DNA from: Halobacteriales archaeon QS_5_70_15
Lineage (GTDB): Archaea; Halobacteriota; Halobacteria; Halobacteriales; Haloarculaceae
Direction: 5' to 3'
Assembly (NCBI GenBank): GCA_003022005.1
Contig: PXRQ01000081.1
Coordinates: forward strand, 16,066-80,065
Length of the DNA stretch: 64,000 bases
Shown piece by piece: positions 54,592 through 62,973 of this stretch; positions within the stretch are counted from its first letter, which is position 1; each line of letters opens with the position of its first letter. A model generated the notes under the pieces. It ran no database searches, had not been told where the DNA came from, and worked only from the letters and a program-made list of their open reading frames with translations. A program made the position numbers and the translations under genes.

Positions 54592-55785
54592 TCAGACGAA
54601 GAGCCTCGACCCGTCGGTCAGGTACCGTTCCGCGACCTCCGGGTCGAGTTCGACGCCAAGTCCCGGTCCCTCCGGGAGGTCGATGTACCCGTCCTCGAGG
54701 ATCGGCGCCCCGGGGTCGTCGACACGTCGCACGAGGTCCTCCCACCAGGGGACGTCCCGGGCGTGGTACTCGAGCGAGAGGAAGTTCGGGAACGTCGCGC
54801 AGACGTGCGCCCCCGCGACGGTCCCCAGGGGGCTCGAGATGTCGTGCGGGGCGAGCGGGATGCCCTCGAGGTCGCAGACGAGCGCGATCTTCCGGAGTTC
54901 CCACAGACCGCCGCACTTGTTCACGTCCGGCGCAGCGATGTCCATCGCCCCCGCGTTCGCCAGGTCCGAGAACCGCGAGGCGGTCGTGTGGTTCTCGCCG
55001 GTGAGTATCGGGAGGTCCAGCGTCTCCCGGAGGTGCCGGTGGGCCTCGACCTGCTCGGGCGGGACGGGGTCCTCCAGCCACGCGAGGTCGTACGGTTCGA
55101 GCTTCTTCCCGATCCGCGAGGCCGTCTCGACCGTGAAGTTCCAGTGGAGGTCCATCCCGAGGTCCACGTCGTAGCCGATCTCCTCGCGGACGGCCTCGAC
55201 GAGCGAGACCTTGTGGTCGACCGACGCGTTGTCCAGCCGCCGCGCGGCGGCGCGGGCCGCCATGGCGTAGGACTCGGGCGTGTAGACCTCCTGGGGGTCC
55301 CGGTCGACGGCCTCGCCCAGCGACTCCCCGCCGTGGGTGTCACAGTAGACCTTCACCTCGTCGCGGTACTTCCCCCCGAGCAGCTCGTACAGCGGGACGT
55401 CGAGCACCTTCCCCTTGACGTCCCAGCAGGCGGTCTCGATGCCGGTGAACGCTGCCTGTCCGATCCGGCCGCTGCCCGTGTACCGCTGGTTCATCAGCGA
55501 CGTGATCCGGTCGATGTCGAGGGGGTTCTCCCCCTCCAGATCGACCAGCAATCGCTCGGCCATGTCGAGGGCGGCCTCGGCGCGGAACGTCTCGCCGAGG
55601 CCGTAGACGCCGGCGTCGGTCTCGACCTTCACGATGCCCCAGGTGAAGTTGCCGGCGACCGCCATCGTCTCGACGTTCGTGATCTCGACGTCCCGCTCGG
55701 GCGGCCGGTGGCTCTCGTCGATCGAGAGGTCCCGCCAGGGGACGCCGCCGCCCGCCGCTATCCGGTAGTCAGGTTCGTCGGTCAT
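54592..55785 (-). CDS. MR/MLE family protein lacking the first catalytic Lys, 397 aa
   Basis: Similarity to the galactonate/gluconate dehydratase-like protein at 19654 runs along the whole length: LLGGKYRDEVKVYCDTHGGE (135-154), MDLHWNF (211-217), WLEDPVPPEQ (236-245), TGENHTTAS (262-270) and APHDISSP. Between YTPESYAMAA (168-177) and RRLDNASVDHK (182-192), however, about 25 residues are missing in frame, including the ALKFDLD segment with the catalytic Lys. The enzyme as encoded should not abstract the proton normally. The ATG at 55785 has a cattaaag patch 29 bases upstream. It stands between a DapA-family aldolase and the sugar importer. Confidence 0.82.
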   Translation of the reverse strand: MTDEPDYRIAAGGGVPWRDLSIDESHRPPERDVEITNVETMAVAGNFTWGIVKVETDAGVYGLGETFRAEAALDMAERLLVDLEGENPLDIDRITSLMNQRYTGSGRIGQAAFTGIETACWDVKGKVLDVPLYELLGGKYRDEVKVYCDTHGGESLGEAVDRDPQEVYTPESYAMAARAAARRLDNASVDHKVSLVEAVREEIGYDVDLGMDLHWNFTVETASRIGKKLEPYDLAWLEDPVPPEQVEAHRHLRETLDLPILTGENHTTASRFSDLANAGAMDIAAPDVNKCGGLWELRKIALVCDLEGIPLAPHDISSPLGTVAGAHVCATFPNFLSLEYHARDVPWWEDLVRRVDDPGAPILEDGYIDLPEGPGLGVELDPEVAERYLTDGSRLFV

Positions 55786-55857
55786 GCGGGCGACCCTGTG
55801 CGGGACCGTGCATTAAAGCGTGGGGGTCCGGGGTGACCTGGAGCCCGTGGGGCCGGC

Positions 55858-56760
55858 TCAGGCGAGCGACCGGGCCTCGGCCCGCTCGCGGACCCGCTCG
55901 TAGCGGTCGGTCAGCGCCGTCCGTGCCTCGGGGTCGAGGGGCGAGAGCGGGAGCACCGGCGGGCCGACCTCGTGGCCCGCGAGGTCGACGAGGTGTTTCA
56001 GCGCGGGCGCGGTCGGCAGGTCGGCGTAGGCGGTCACGAGCGGGTTGGCGACCTCGTTGGCGATGTCGACCGCCCGGTCGTGCTCGCCCGCACGGTGGGC
56101 CTCGTACAGCGCCGAGAGGGCGGCGGGGAAGACGTTCGCCGCCCCCGAGATGAGCCCGGCGGCCCCGCCGTCGAGCGACGGGAGCGCCAGCATCGACAGC
56201 CCCTGAACGACCGAGAACTCCTCGGGCGTCTCCTCGAACAGCCGGACGACGTGGGCCATCTTCCCCGAGGAGTCCTTGACCCCCACCACGTTCCCGTGCT
56301 CGGCGAGCGCGACCGTCGTTCCGACGTCCAGGGTCACGCCGGTCCGCTGTGGGATGTTGTAGAGCACGATCGGGAGCGGCGAGCGGTCGGCGACGGCCTC
56401 GTAGAACCCCCGCAACCCCGCCTGGTCGACGCCCAGGTAGTAGGGGGTCACCACGACCGCCGCGCTCGCACCTGCCGCCGCCGCGTCCTCGGTCAGCGCC
56501 ACCACGTCCCCGACGCTCGTCGCGCCACAGCCCGCGAGGACGGGAACATCCCCGGACGCCTTTGCGACGGTCTCGACCACCGTCCGGCGCTCGGCGCGGG
56601 TGAGACTCGGAAACTCGCCGATCGAGCCACACGGGAACAGCCCGTGGACGCCGCCCTCGACCAGGAACTCGGTGTACGCCCGCAGCGCCGGCGTGTCGAC
56701 GCCGCCGTCCCGTCCCTCCGTCGGCGTGACCATCGGCGGGATCGTGCCCTCGAGTCGCAT
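55858..56760 (-). CDS. Dihydrodipicolinate synthase-family aldolase, 300 aa
   Basis: This is a class I pyruvate aldolase of the DapA/KDG aldolase family. Schiff-base Lys162 is in VGVKDSSG, Tyr134 in LYNIPQRTG, and the substrate-carboxylate loop GSIGEF is at 45-50. With dgoD close by, a 2-keto-3-deoxy-galactonate or gluconate aldolase is the natural reading; lysine synthesis is less likely because no other dap gene is present. The ATG at 56760 is supported by a gatgaaaag patch 27 bases upstream; a longer frame upstream adds unrelated basic residues. Confidence 0.85.
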   Translation of the reverse strand: MRLEGTIPPMVTPTEGRDGGVDTPALRAYTEFLVEGGVHGLFPCGSIGEFPSLTRAERRTVVETVAKASGDVPVLAGCGATSVGDVVALTEDAAAAGASAAVVVTPYYLGVDQAGLRGFYEAVADRSPLPIVLYNIPQRTGVTLDVGTTVALAEHGNVVGVKDSSGKMAHVVRLFEETPEEFSVVQGLSMLALPSLDGGAAGLISGAANVFPAALSALYEAHRAGEHDRAVDIANEVANPLVTAYADLPTAPALKHLVDLAGHEVGPPVLPLSPLDPEARTALTDRYERVRERAEARSLA

Positions 56761-57052
56761 GCCCCCGCGTCGTCGACGGGGATGAAAAGCGTTCGCACGG
56801 CCGGGTGCCGCTGTCGGTGCGTCACCGGGTGACGAGGTCAACGACGCTCGTGACTCGGACTACGTTCGGAACCGAACTTCGGGGTTCGGCGCGCTGGGCG
56901 CGCTCTCGTGCGCGCCGCGCGCCGTGCGAGGGGCGAGCGAGCGGGGCGAGCGAGTCGGCTGGGGAGGCGTGTGGCTGTCGCTGTCGCGGTCCTGGCGGAC
57001 GCGAGGGCTTCGGTGGGGGTTTGCCGGCTCGATACCACCGAGGACGCGACCG
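56761..57052. other. Spacer with low-complexity DNA and a dispersed repeat
   Basis: No gene is supported. The region contains gcgcgctctcgtgcgcgccgc-like words and the second copy of the repeat described at 30867. The right end abuts the stop of dgoD. Confidence 0.5.
56900..56999. repeat. Dispersed intergenic repeat, copy 2
   Basis: The segment cgagtcggctggggaggcgt followed by gtggctgtcgctgtcgcgg and tcctggcgga matches the block at 30908-30957 with a few changes, and the upstream gagcgagcg words also match. The shared order over about 90 bases makes chance unlikely. Confidence 0.55.
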
Positions 57053-58225
57053 TCACCACTCCGCGACGCTCCCGTCCTCGTGTCGCCACGTCTCGCGCTG
57101 GAGGTAGGTCGCCTCCCCCCAGTCCGGGTCCGCCACGGCGGCCTCCCGCACCGCGTCCTCGTCGAGTTCGATACCCAGTCCCGGTCCGTCGGGCAGGTCC
57201 ACGTACCCGTCCTCGTAGGCGAACACCTCCGGGTCCGCGAGGTAGTCGAGCAGGTCCGCCTCCCGGTTGTAGTGGATGCCGAGGCTCTGCTCCTGAATGA
57301 GGGCGTTCGCGGCGGTCGCGTCCACCTGGAGGCAGGCGGCGAGCGCGACCGGTCCGAGCGGACAGTGCGGCGCCAGCGCCACGTCGTAGGCCTCGGCCAT
57401 CGCGGCGATCTTCGTCACCTCCGTGATCCCGCCGGCGTGAGAGACGTCCGGCTGGATCACGTCGACGACCCCCTGCTCGAACAGCTCCTTGAACTCGAAC
57501 CGGGAGAACAGCCGCTCGCCGGTGGCGATCGGGACGGTCGTGTGCTGTGCGACCTCGTCCAGCGCGTCGAGGTGCTCGGGCAGGACCGCCTCCTCGACGA
57601 ACATCGGCTCGTACGGTTCGAGCGCGCTCGCGAGCCGCTTGGCCATCGGCTTCGAGACGCGACCGTGGAAGTCGACCCCGACGTCGACCTCGTCCCCGAC
57701 CGCGTCGCGCACCTCAGCGAGGCGGTCGACGGCCGATTGCACGGCGGCCGGCGACTCCACCCGGCGGAACTCGGGGGTGGCGTTCATCTTCACCGCCGTC
57801 AGCCCGGACTCGACGCGCTCGCGGGCCGCCTCGCCCACCTCGGAGGGCCGGTCGCCGCCGATCCAGCCGTACACTCTCATTCGATCGCGGACCGGCCCGC
57901 CGAGGAGTTCGTGGGCGGGTGCGCCGAACGCCTTCCCGCGGAGGTCCCACAGCGCCTGGTCGAGCCCCGCGAGGGCGGCCATGTGGACCGGGCCGCCGCG
58001 GTAGAACCCCCCGCGGTACATGTTCTGCCAGTGGTCCTCGACGGCGGCGGGGTCCTCGCCCACGAGCCCGGCTTCGGCGAGCGTCTCGACGGCCGCGGCG
58101 ACCGTCCGCGGGCCGATACCGGCCACGCATTCCCCCCACCCCACCCCGCCGTCGGCCGTCTCGAGACGGACGAACAGCCACCGCGGCGGGACGTGGAACA
58201 GTTCGTAATCGGCGACCGTCGTCAT
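57053..58225 (-). CDS. dgoD: D-galactonate dehydratase, 390 aa
   Basis: The protein matches bacterial DgoD from end to end: VPPRWLFVRLET (12-23), MYRGGFYRGGPVHM (69-82), Asp185 and His187 in VDFHGRVSKPMAKRL, Glu211 in FVEEAVLP, Glu237 in TGERLFSRFEF, His287 in LAPHCPLGPVALAAC, and the end WRHEDGSVAEW. The active-site residues are at almost the same numbers as in the E. coli enzyme. It converts D-galactonate to 2-keto-3-deoxy-D-galactonate in the De Ley-Doudoroff path. The start at 58225 matches the bacterial N-terminus. A TATA-like gtgataagc at 58336 would leave a leader near 85 bases that contains a palindrome. Confidence 0.92.
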   Translation of the reverse strand: MTTVADYELFHVPPRWLFVRLETADGGVGWGECVAGIGPRTVAAAVETLAEAGLVGEDPAAVEDHWQNMYRGGFYRGGPVHMAALAGLDQALWDLRGKAFGAPAHELLGGPVRDRMRVYGWIGGDRPSEVGEAARERVESGLTAVKMNATPEFRRVESPAAVQSAVDRLAEVRDAVGDEVDVGVDFHGRVSKPMAKRLASALEPYEPMFVEEAVLPEHLDALDEVAQHTTVPIATGERLFSRFEFKELFEQGVVDVIQPDVSHAGGITEVTKIAAMAEAYDVALAPHCPLGPVALAACLQVDATAANALIQEQSLGIHYNREADLLDYLADPEVFAYEDGYVDLPDGPGLGIELDEDAVREAAVADPDWGEATYLQRETWRHEDGSVAEW

Positions 58226-58238
58226 TCCCGGCTCCCCC

Positions 58239-58254
58239 CGGTCGGGTCCGACCG
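58239..58254. promoter_or_regulatory. Palindromic site upstream of dgoD
   Basis: CGGTCGG-GT-CCGACCG is a perfect 7-bp inverted repeat, 14 bases before the dgoD ATG. It could be an operator or an RNA hairpin in the leader. In GC-rich DNA a site of this size can also arise by chance. Confidence 0.35.
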
Positions 58255-58418
58255 ACGGCTCGACACGCGTCCGGTTCGAGCGACACCCGCGACCGCGCAT
58301 CGGCTCCGACGCATGGACCAGCCAGACTCGCGCCGGTGATAAGCGCTTCGCGCGGCCGGACCGCCATCGGGTCGGGTCCGGGTTCAGGTCAGGGTCCGGG
58401 CCCGCCGTGGCTCCTCGG

Positions 58419-59685
58419 CTACCGCCCGTCCGCCGGCGGCCACCGCCCTCCGGCGTAGCCGCGTTCGGCCGTACGGTGGATACCGAGCAGGCGGTTGTAC
58501 TTCGCCAGCCGCTCCGAGCGGGCGAGCGAACCGATCTTGATGCTCCCGGCGTCGAGCCCCACGGCGAGGTCGGCGATGGTGGTGTCGCAGGTCTCGCCCG
58601 ACCGCGCGGAGACGACCGTCGCCAGGCCGGCCTCCCGGGCGCGCTCCACGACGTCGAGGGTCCGGGTCAGCGTCCCCGCCTGGTTCGGTTTGACGAGGAC
58701 GGCCGTGGCCGCCCCCTCGTCGACCGCCCGCTCGACGCGCGGTCCTGGTGCTGTATCCCCACATCCGCCAGCCGCTCGCGGAGTGCGGCGACCCCCGTCC
58801 AGTCGTCCTCGGCCAGCGGGTCCTCGACGGAGACGACCGGGTACCGCTCGGTCCAGCCGGTCACGAGGTCGAGCATCCCCTCGCGGTCGAGTTCCCTGTC
58901 GAGGCTCTCCAGCCGGTACCGCTCCGCGCCGGCGTCGTAGAAGTGGGTCGCGGCCACGTCGACGGCGAACGCGACGTCCTCCCGGGAGGGCTCGTGGCCG
59001 GCGTCCAGTACGGCGGATTCGAGAAGCGAGAACGCCTCGTCGATCGACGCCACCGGCGGCGCGAACCCGCCCTCGTCGGCGACCAGCGGCCGGCCCCCGT
59101 CGGCGACGATCCGCTCGCGCAGCGCCCTCCGGACGGCGTGGACCGTCTCCAGCGCCTCCGGATAGGACTCGGCACCGACGGGGACGATGAGGAAGTCCTG
59201 TATCTCGATACCGCCAGTCGCGTGGAGCCCGCCGCTGAGAGCGTTCACCGTCGGGAGCGGGAGCCGGCCGGGGTCGCGGCCGGCGAGGTCCGCGAGGTGG
59301 ACGTACGGCGGTACGTCACGGGCGGCCGCGGCGGCGCGTGCGACCGCACCCGAGACCCCGAGCACCGCGTTCGCGCCGAGCCGCGAGAGGTCGTCGGTCC
59401 CGTCCCGGTCCACGAGCGCCGCGTCGAGTCCCCGCTGGTCCGCGGCGTCCCGTCCGACCGCGACGGGTGCGAGCTCCTCCCGCACTGCCTCGACCGCCCC
59501 GCGGACCCCCCGGCCACCGTAGCGGTCGCCGCCGTCCCGCCGCTCTACGGCCTCGTGCGTCCCGGTGCTCGCGCCCGACGGAACGGTGAAGACGCCGCGT
59601 CCGGTCCGGTTCCCGTCGCTCCGTATCTCGACAGCAACTCGGACCGTCGGGTCCCCCCGGGAGTCGAGCACCTCCCAGGCGCGGA
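58419..59685 (-). pseudogene. Divergent enolase (phosphopyruvate hydratase-like), broken at both ends
   Basis: The frame shows enolase signatures [37 protein letters not shown] and [13 protein letters not shown]. Near 58745 the segment with the metal ligand (GDDLFVTN in relatives) is missing. The chain then continues in another frame with [28 protein letters not shown] (Ala where the catalytic-site His of SHRSGET is usual) and [17 protein letters not shown] to a TAG at 58419. The N-terminus has no start of its own: the DSRG block follows directly on the kinase reading frame. It is not the housekeeping enolase, and as given it is dead. Confidence 0.75.
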
Positions 59686-60628
59686 GGGTGTCGTCCTCGC
59701 CGGGGTCGAGGTACTCGACGGGGGACTTGCCGTCGACCCGGGCGAGCATCAGCACGCCCAACTCCCGGACGGTCTCCCGCTCGACGTCCCATTCGACGGC
59801 CGCCCGGTAGGTCGACCAGAAGCGTTCCGCCGCATCGATGCAGGCCTCCCGCCGCCCCTCGACGTGGACCGACTTGATGAACAGGTGGTTGAGCATGAAC
59901 GCGGTGTCGAACGCGGGGTCGCCCCAGTGGGCCACCTCGAAGTCGAGAATCCACCGGACGCCGCGCTCGCGGTCGACCAGCACGTTCTTGGGGCTGTAGT
60001 CGCCGTGGACAAGCGTCCGGTGGGCGGCGAGGACCCGCTCGGCCTCCGCACGTATCTCGCCGGCGACCTCCGGGTGCCGGCGGGCGGTCGTCCGGTGGTA
60101 GGGGTCGACCCGGAGCTGGTCGAACGGCGTCGGGTCGGCGAACCGCTCGCGGCGCTCCCCGTCATTGCTCGCGCGGTCGTGGACCGTCCCGAGGAGCCGG
60201 CCGAGCGAGCGCGCCACGCCCGCGTCGACCCGGCCCCCGAGCAGTCCCCGCCTCCACATGACCGCGCGGTCGGGCGCACACGAGAAGACGACGACGTGCG
60301 AGCGCTCGTCCTCGTCGATGACCTCGGGAACGCGGACGTCCTCGAACCCGGCCGCCTCGATGACGTCGGCGTAGGCGCGGGCCGCGGCCGCCTCGTTGTG
60401 GACCCGCGAGACGTCCGCCGGCCAGTCGTCCTCGACGGCGAGATTTGAAAGGGGCTGTTTCAGCACGAACGACCGGTCGCCGGCGTCGACCCGGACGACG
60501 CGGTTCGAGACGCCGCCGCCGAGCATCGAGGCGGTGACCTCCCCTCTCACCCCGTCGTCGAGCAGCCCCCGTTCGCTGAGGTACTCGGGCGCCGTCTCGG
60601 TCGAGAGCGCGAACGGCTCGTCCGTCAT
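58667..60628 (-). CDS. Aminoglycoside phosphotransferase-like kinase fused in frame to enolase fragment
   Basis: From ATG 60628, 26 bases after an actttaccg box, the first 310 or so residues are an APH/choline-kinase-fold protein. They show [11 protein letters not shown] near 37-47, the ATP Lys in FVLKQPL near 55-61, the catalytic [10 protein letters not shown] near 207-216, and [13 protein letters not shown] near 225-237. It resembles methylthioribose-kinase-like proteins; the substrate is unknown. Near 59685 the kinase (ending [12 protein letters not shown]) passes without stop into enolase sequence ([11 protein letters not shown]), and the frame ends at 58667 after the enolase frameshift. 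I read this as a deletion that joined two genes, not a designed bifunctional enzyme. Confidence 0.72.
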   Translation of the reverse strand: MTDEPFALSTETAPEYLSERGLLDDGVRGEVTASMLGGGVSNRVVRVDAGDRSFVLKQPLSNLAVEDDWPADVSRVHNEAAAARAYADVIEAAGFEDVRVPEVIDEDERSHVVVFSCAPDRAVMWRRGLLGGRVDAGVARSLGRLLGTVHDRASNDGERRERFADPTPFDQLRVDPYHRTTARRHPEVAGEIRAEAERVLAAHRTLVHGDYSPKNVLVDRERGVRWILDFEVAHWGDPAFDTAFMLNHLFIKSVHVEGRREACIDAAERFWSTYRAAVEWDVERETVRELGVLMLARVDGKSPVEYLDPGEDDTLRAWEVLDSRGDPTVRVAVEIRSDGNRTGRGVFTVPSGASTGTHEAVERRDGGDRYGGRGVRGAVEAVREELAPVAVGRDAADQRGLDAALVDRDGTDDLSRLGANAVLGVSGAVARAAAAARDVPPYVHLADLAGRDPGRLPLPTVNALSGGLHATGGIEIQDFLIVPVGAESYPEALETVHAVRRALRERIVADGGRPLVADEGGFAPPVASIDEAFSLLESAVLDAGHEPSREDVAFAVDVAATHFYDAGAERYRLESLDRELDREGMLDLVTGWTERYPVVSVEDPLAEDDWTGVAALRERLADVGIQHQDRASSGRSTRGRPRPSSSNRTRRGR

Positions 60629-60687
60629 CGTCCGGGACGGACGGGCCAACGACTTTACCGTTACCCATCCCCGGGTCGCGCACGGGG

Positions 60688-60960
60688 ATGACCGGCGTTT
60701 CGGTGACGAAACTCCGGGCGGAACCGGACTCGCCCAACGCCATCTCGGGGGGCGACCGGCGGACTCCCGCGGAGCCGCCATCGTCGAGGGGGGGACCGAT
60801 GCGGGCATCACCCGCGTCGGCGAGGGGTACCGCCCGAACCCGCACGTCGTCGCCCGGAAGTTCGCCGAGAAACCCGTCGGCGAGGAACCGTCCGGGCGGA
60901 GGGTCCCCTTCCCACCGGGTGGCCTCCAGTTCCGTCCGGTAGCCACTGGGTTCGCCGGGG
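60688..60960 (+). pseudogene. N-terminal fragment of an MR/MLE gene
   Basis: The plus strand begins MTGVSVTKLRAEPDSPNAIS, then in another frame encodes RGAAIVEGGTDAGITRVGEG followed by YRPNPHVVARKFAEKPVGE. This matches the capping domain of MR/MLE proteins (for example VRVHTDAGVTGIGES at 35732). The catalytic barrel is absent. It is a frameshifted stub. Confidence 0.55.
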
Positions 60961-60986
60961 AGCCCTGCACCCACGGGATAGCCACT

Positions 60987-61066
60987 ATACCGTCGGACAG
61001 AACGGTCGATAGTCTCGACTGGTGGCGTACCCGATCGACTCTATCAAAGCCTCCGTCCGACGGTAT
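60987..61066. repeat. Palindromic element, 80 bp, gtcggac type (copy 2)
   Basis: The arms ataccgtcggac (60987-60998) and gtccgacggtat (61055-61066) are perfect, with an inner pair gatagtctcga against tcgactctatc. Compared with 16894-16972, the fifth base of the left arm is C instead of T, and the matching base of the right arm is G instead of A, so pairing is kept. Confidence 0.75.
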
Positions 61067-61151
61067 ACTCGGGGGGACTACTTGGGAGGGGTAACCACAG
61101 GACTCGTCCGCTGGCGGTCCGTTCCTGCCAGATACCGGTCCGGACGGGCAG

Positions 61152-61161
61152 GCTTTTAAAC
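61152..61161 (+). promoter_or_regulatory. TATA box for the thermosome-like gene
   Basis: gcttttaaac is centred about 26 bases before ATG 61183, matching the leaderless pattern of haloarchaeal genes. It favours that ATG over the in-frame ATG at 61171. Confidence 0.6.
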
Positions 61162-61182
61162 ACTACGTCCATGCCGTCGGGC

Positions 61183-62925
61183 ATGAAGCTGGGACGCGAC
61201 GAGCCCGGGTACGAGTCGGTCGATCCCGGGGAGTGGTCCGTCGTCGACGCCGACGCCAGGCGGTACGTCCGGAGCGCGACGCGGGAGGTCGCCTCGCTGG
61301 TCAGGACGACCTACGGCCCGCTCGGGATGGAGAAGCAGCTCCGGACGGTGGACCGCAAGGACAACCCCGAGACCGTCCACACCTCCGACGCGGGCGAGAT
61401 CCTGGACGGGATCCAGCGGGCACGGGCGTTCACCCACCCCGCGGCCGCGCTGTTCGTCGACGCGGTCGACTCGATGCAGCGCGGTCTCCGCGACGGCGCC
61501 ACGACCGCCGTCCTCCTGACGGACGCGCTGGTCGAGCACGGCCTCGAACTCGTCGAGGAGGGGATCCACCCGAGCACCGTCGTCGTGGGGTACGCGATAG
61601 CCGCGGGACGCGCCGGGGGGGTGCTCGACGACCTCGCCCGGTCGGTCGACCCCGACGACGCGGCGCTCCTGGGTGACGTCGCCGCGACCGCGATGGCGGG
61701 CGAACTCGAGGAGCCGACCCGCGAGCGGTACGCCGACCTCGTCGTCGAGGCCGTCCGGGGGCTCGCGGCGGTCTCGGCGGACTGGGTCGACACGGACGAC
61801 GTGAAGGTGATGGCGGGTCCCGGCGAGCCGGGCGGGCTGACCCGCGGTCTGATCGTCAGGCGGTACCAAGAGGAACTGGGCGGGGGCGAGGAGGCCGAGC
61901 GCGAGCAGAACTGGTCGATCCGGGACAAGGTCGACTGGGCGTTCGACTGGTCGCTCATGGAGCCCCGGGCGGACGCGACGGTCGCGCTCCTGGACCGGGA
62001 GATCGACTTCGAGCGGTCCGCCACCTCCCTCGGTGGCGACGGGACCGAGGAGGACCGACGGTCGGGCGTGGAGATCAGGTCCGCCGGGGACCTGGAGACG
62101 TACCGGGCGGGCCGCGAGGCTCGGTCCGAGGAGACCGCCGGCCGGGTGGCCGACCTCGGCGTCGACGTACTGGTCTCCCAGCCGGAGGTACCCGAGGGGG
62201 TCGTCTCCGCCCTGGAGACGCAGGGCGTCGCCGTCGTCGACGGGGTCGAGTACCCGCTGTCGGACGTCTACCGGCTGGCCCGGGCCAGCGGCGGCCAGGT
62301 GGTCGGGAACGTGGCGGACCTGACTTCGGACCACCTCGGCACCGTCGGGCGGGTGAGCGAGCGGCGCGTGGGCGACGAGAAGTGGACGGAGTTCGGGGAC
62401 TGCTCGGGCGGGGTGTTCACGCTGGTCGTCGACTCCGAGACCGCCGCCGAGCGCGAGCGCCGCGAGCGCATCGTCGAGGACGCCGTGGAGGTGACGGGGA
62501 CGGCCGCGATCGACCGGCAGGTGCTGCCGGGCGCCGGCGCGGCGGCCATGGCGACCGCGACCGACCTCCGGTCGTACGCGGCGTCGGTCGAGGGCAAGGA
62601 GCGGCTGGCCGTCGAGGCGTTCGCGGACGCGCTGACCGATCTGGTCCGGGTGCTCGCGGCGAACGCGGGTATCGACCCGCTCGACTCCGTCGCCACCCTC
62701 CGGGCGGCCCACGCGGCGGTCGAGGGGCCGGCGACGCTCGGGGTCGGCTCCGACGACGGGGAACCGATCGACGCCCGGGAGGCCGGCGTCGTCGAGCCCC
62801 GTCGGGTCTTCTCGCAGGCCGTCGAAACGGCGCGCGCGACCACGGAGCGGCTGATAACCGTCGACGCCGTGCTCCATCCGGGGGTCGACCTCGGGGAGTT
62901 CGTCTCGGAGCCCTACCGCGAGTAG
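61183..62925 (+). CDS. Divergent thermosome (group II chaperonin, TCP-1/Cpn60) paralogue, 580 aa
   Basis: The whole chain follows the thermosome fold. The equatorial start is TTYGPLGMEKQL (relatives GPKGMDKML), then SDAGEIL (relatives NDGATIL), RDGATTAVLLTDAL (relatives GDGTTTAVVL), and the C-terminal SVEGKERLAVEAFADAL and ANAGIDPLDSVATLRAAH with AGVVEPRRVFSQAV. The Gly-rich GGGAxE loop is replaced by GAGAAAM, and the DD motif expected of the ATPase (GIDD) reads EVPE. It may therefore bind but not hydrolyse ATP normally. The GGM tail is absent. It is probably an accessory or decayed-function chaperonin subunit; host proteins are unknown. Confidence 0.82.
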   Translation: MKLGRDEPGYESVDPGEWSVVDADARRYVRSATREVASLVRTTYGPLGMEKQLRTVDRKDNPETVHTSDAGEILDGIQRARAFTHPAAALFVDAVDSMQRGLRDGATTAVLLTDALVEHGLELVEEGIHPSTVVVGYAIAAGRAGGVLDDLARSVDPDDAALLGDVAATAMAGELEEPTRERYADLVVEAVRGLAAVSADWVDTDDVKVMAGPGEPGGLTRGLIVRRYQEELGGGEEAEREQNWSIRDKVDWAFDWSLMEPRADATVALLDREIDFERSATSLGGDGTEEDRRSGVEIRSAGDLETYRAGREARSEETAGRVADLGVDVLVSQPEVPEGVVSALETQGVAVVDGVEYPLSDVYRLARASGGQVVGNVADLTSDHLGTVGRVSERRVGDEKWTEFGDCSGGVFTLVVDSETAAERERRERIVEDAVEVTGTAAIDRQVLPGAGAAAMATATDLRSYAASVEGKERLAVEAFADALTDLVRVLAANAGIDPLDSVATLRAAHAAVEGPATLGVGSDDGEPIDAREAGVVEPRRVFSQAVETARATTERLITVDAVLHPGVDLGEFVSEPYRE

Positions 62926-62941
62926 GTCGGCCCCCACCTGC

Positions 62942-62953
62942 ACATATATGTGG
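62942..62953 (+). promoter_or_regulatory. TATA region of the Gfo/Idh gene
   Basis: acatatatgt, within a longer palindrome, lies about 27 bases before ATG 62974, as for a leaderless transcript. Palindromic TATA regions of this kind could also be bound by a regulator. Confidence 0.55.
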
Positions 62954-62973
62954 CCGGCGGCGGCAGGGTCGGC

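Larger units (their letters stand above)
60629..61182. other. Intergenic region with gene debris and a palindromic element
   Basis: No intact gene is present. It holds the start-side fragment of an MR/MLE gene, a palindromic element (60987-61066) and the promoter of the thermosome-like gene. Antisense frames continuing the kinase upstream are shadows. Confidence 0.55.

Noticed and set aside
55858..56760. Lysine-biosynthesis dihydrodipicolinate synthase
   Set aside because: No other lysine genes are nearby and the neighbours are sugar-acid genes, so a catabolic aldolase of the same fold fits better.
58667..60628. Kinase-enolase fusion as a real two-domain enzyme
   Set aside because: The enolase lacks its start and a metal-ligand block and is frameshifted later, so a deletion joining two genes is more likely than a functional fusion.
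60629..60985. Upstream extension of the kinase frame to 60985
   Set aside because: A TATA-like box lies 26 bases before ATG 60628, and the extra residues read antisense to an MR/MLE fragment.
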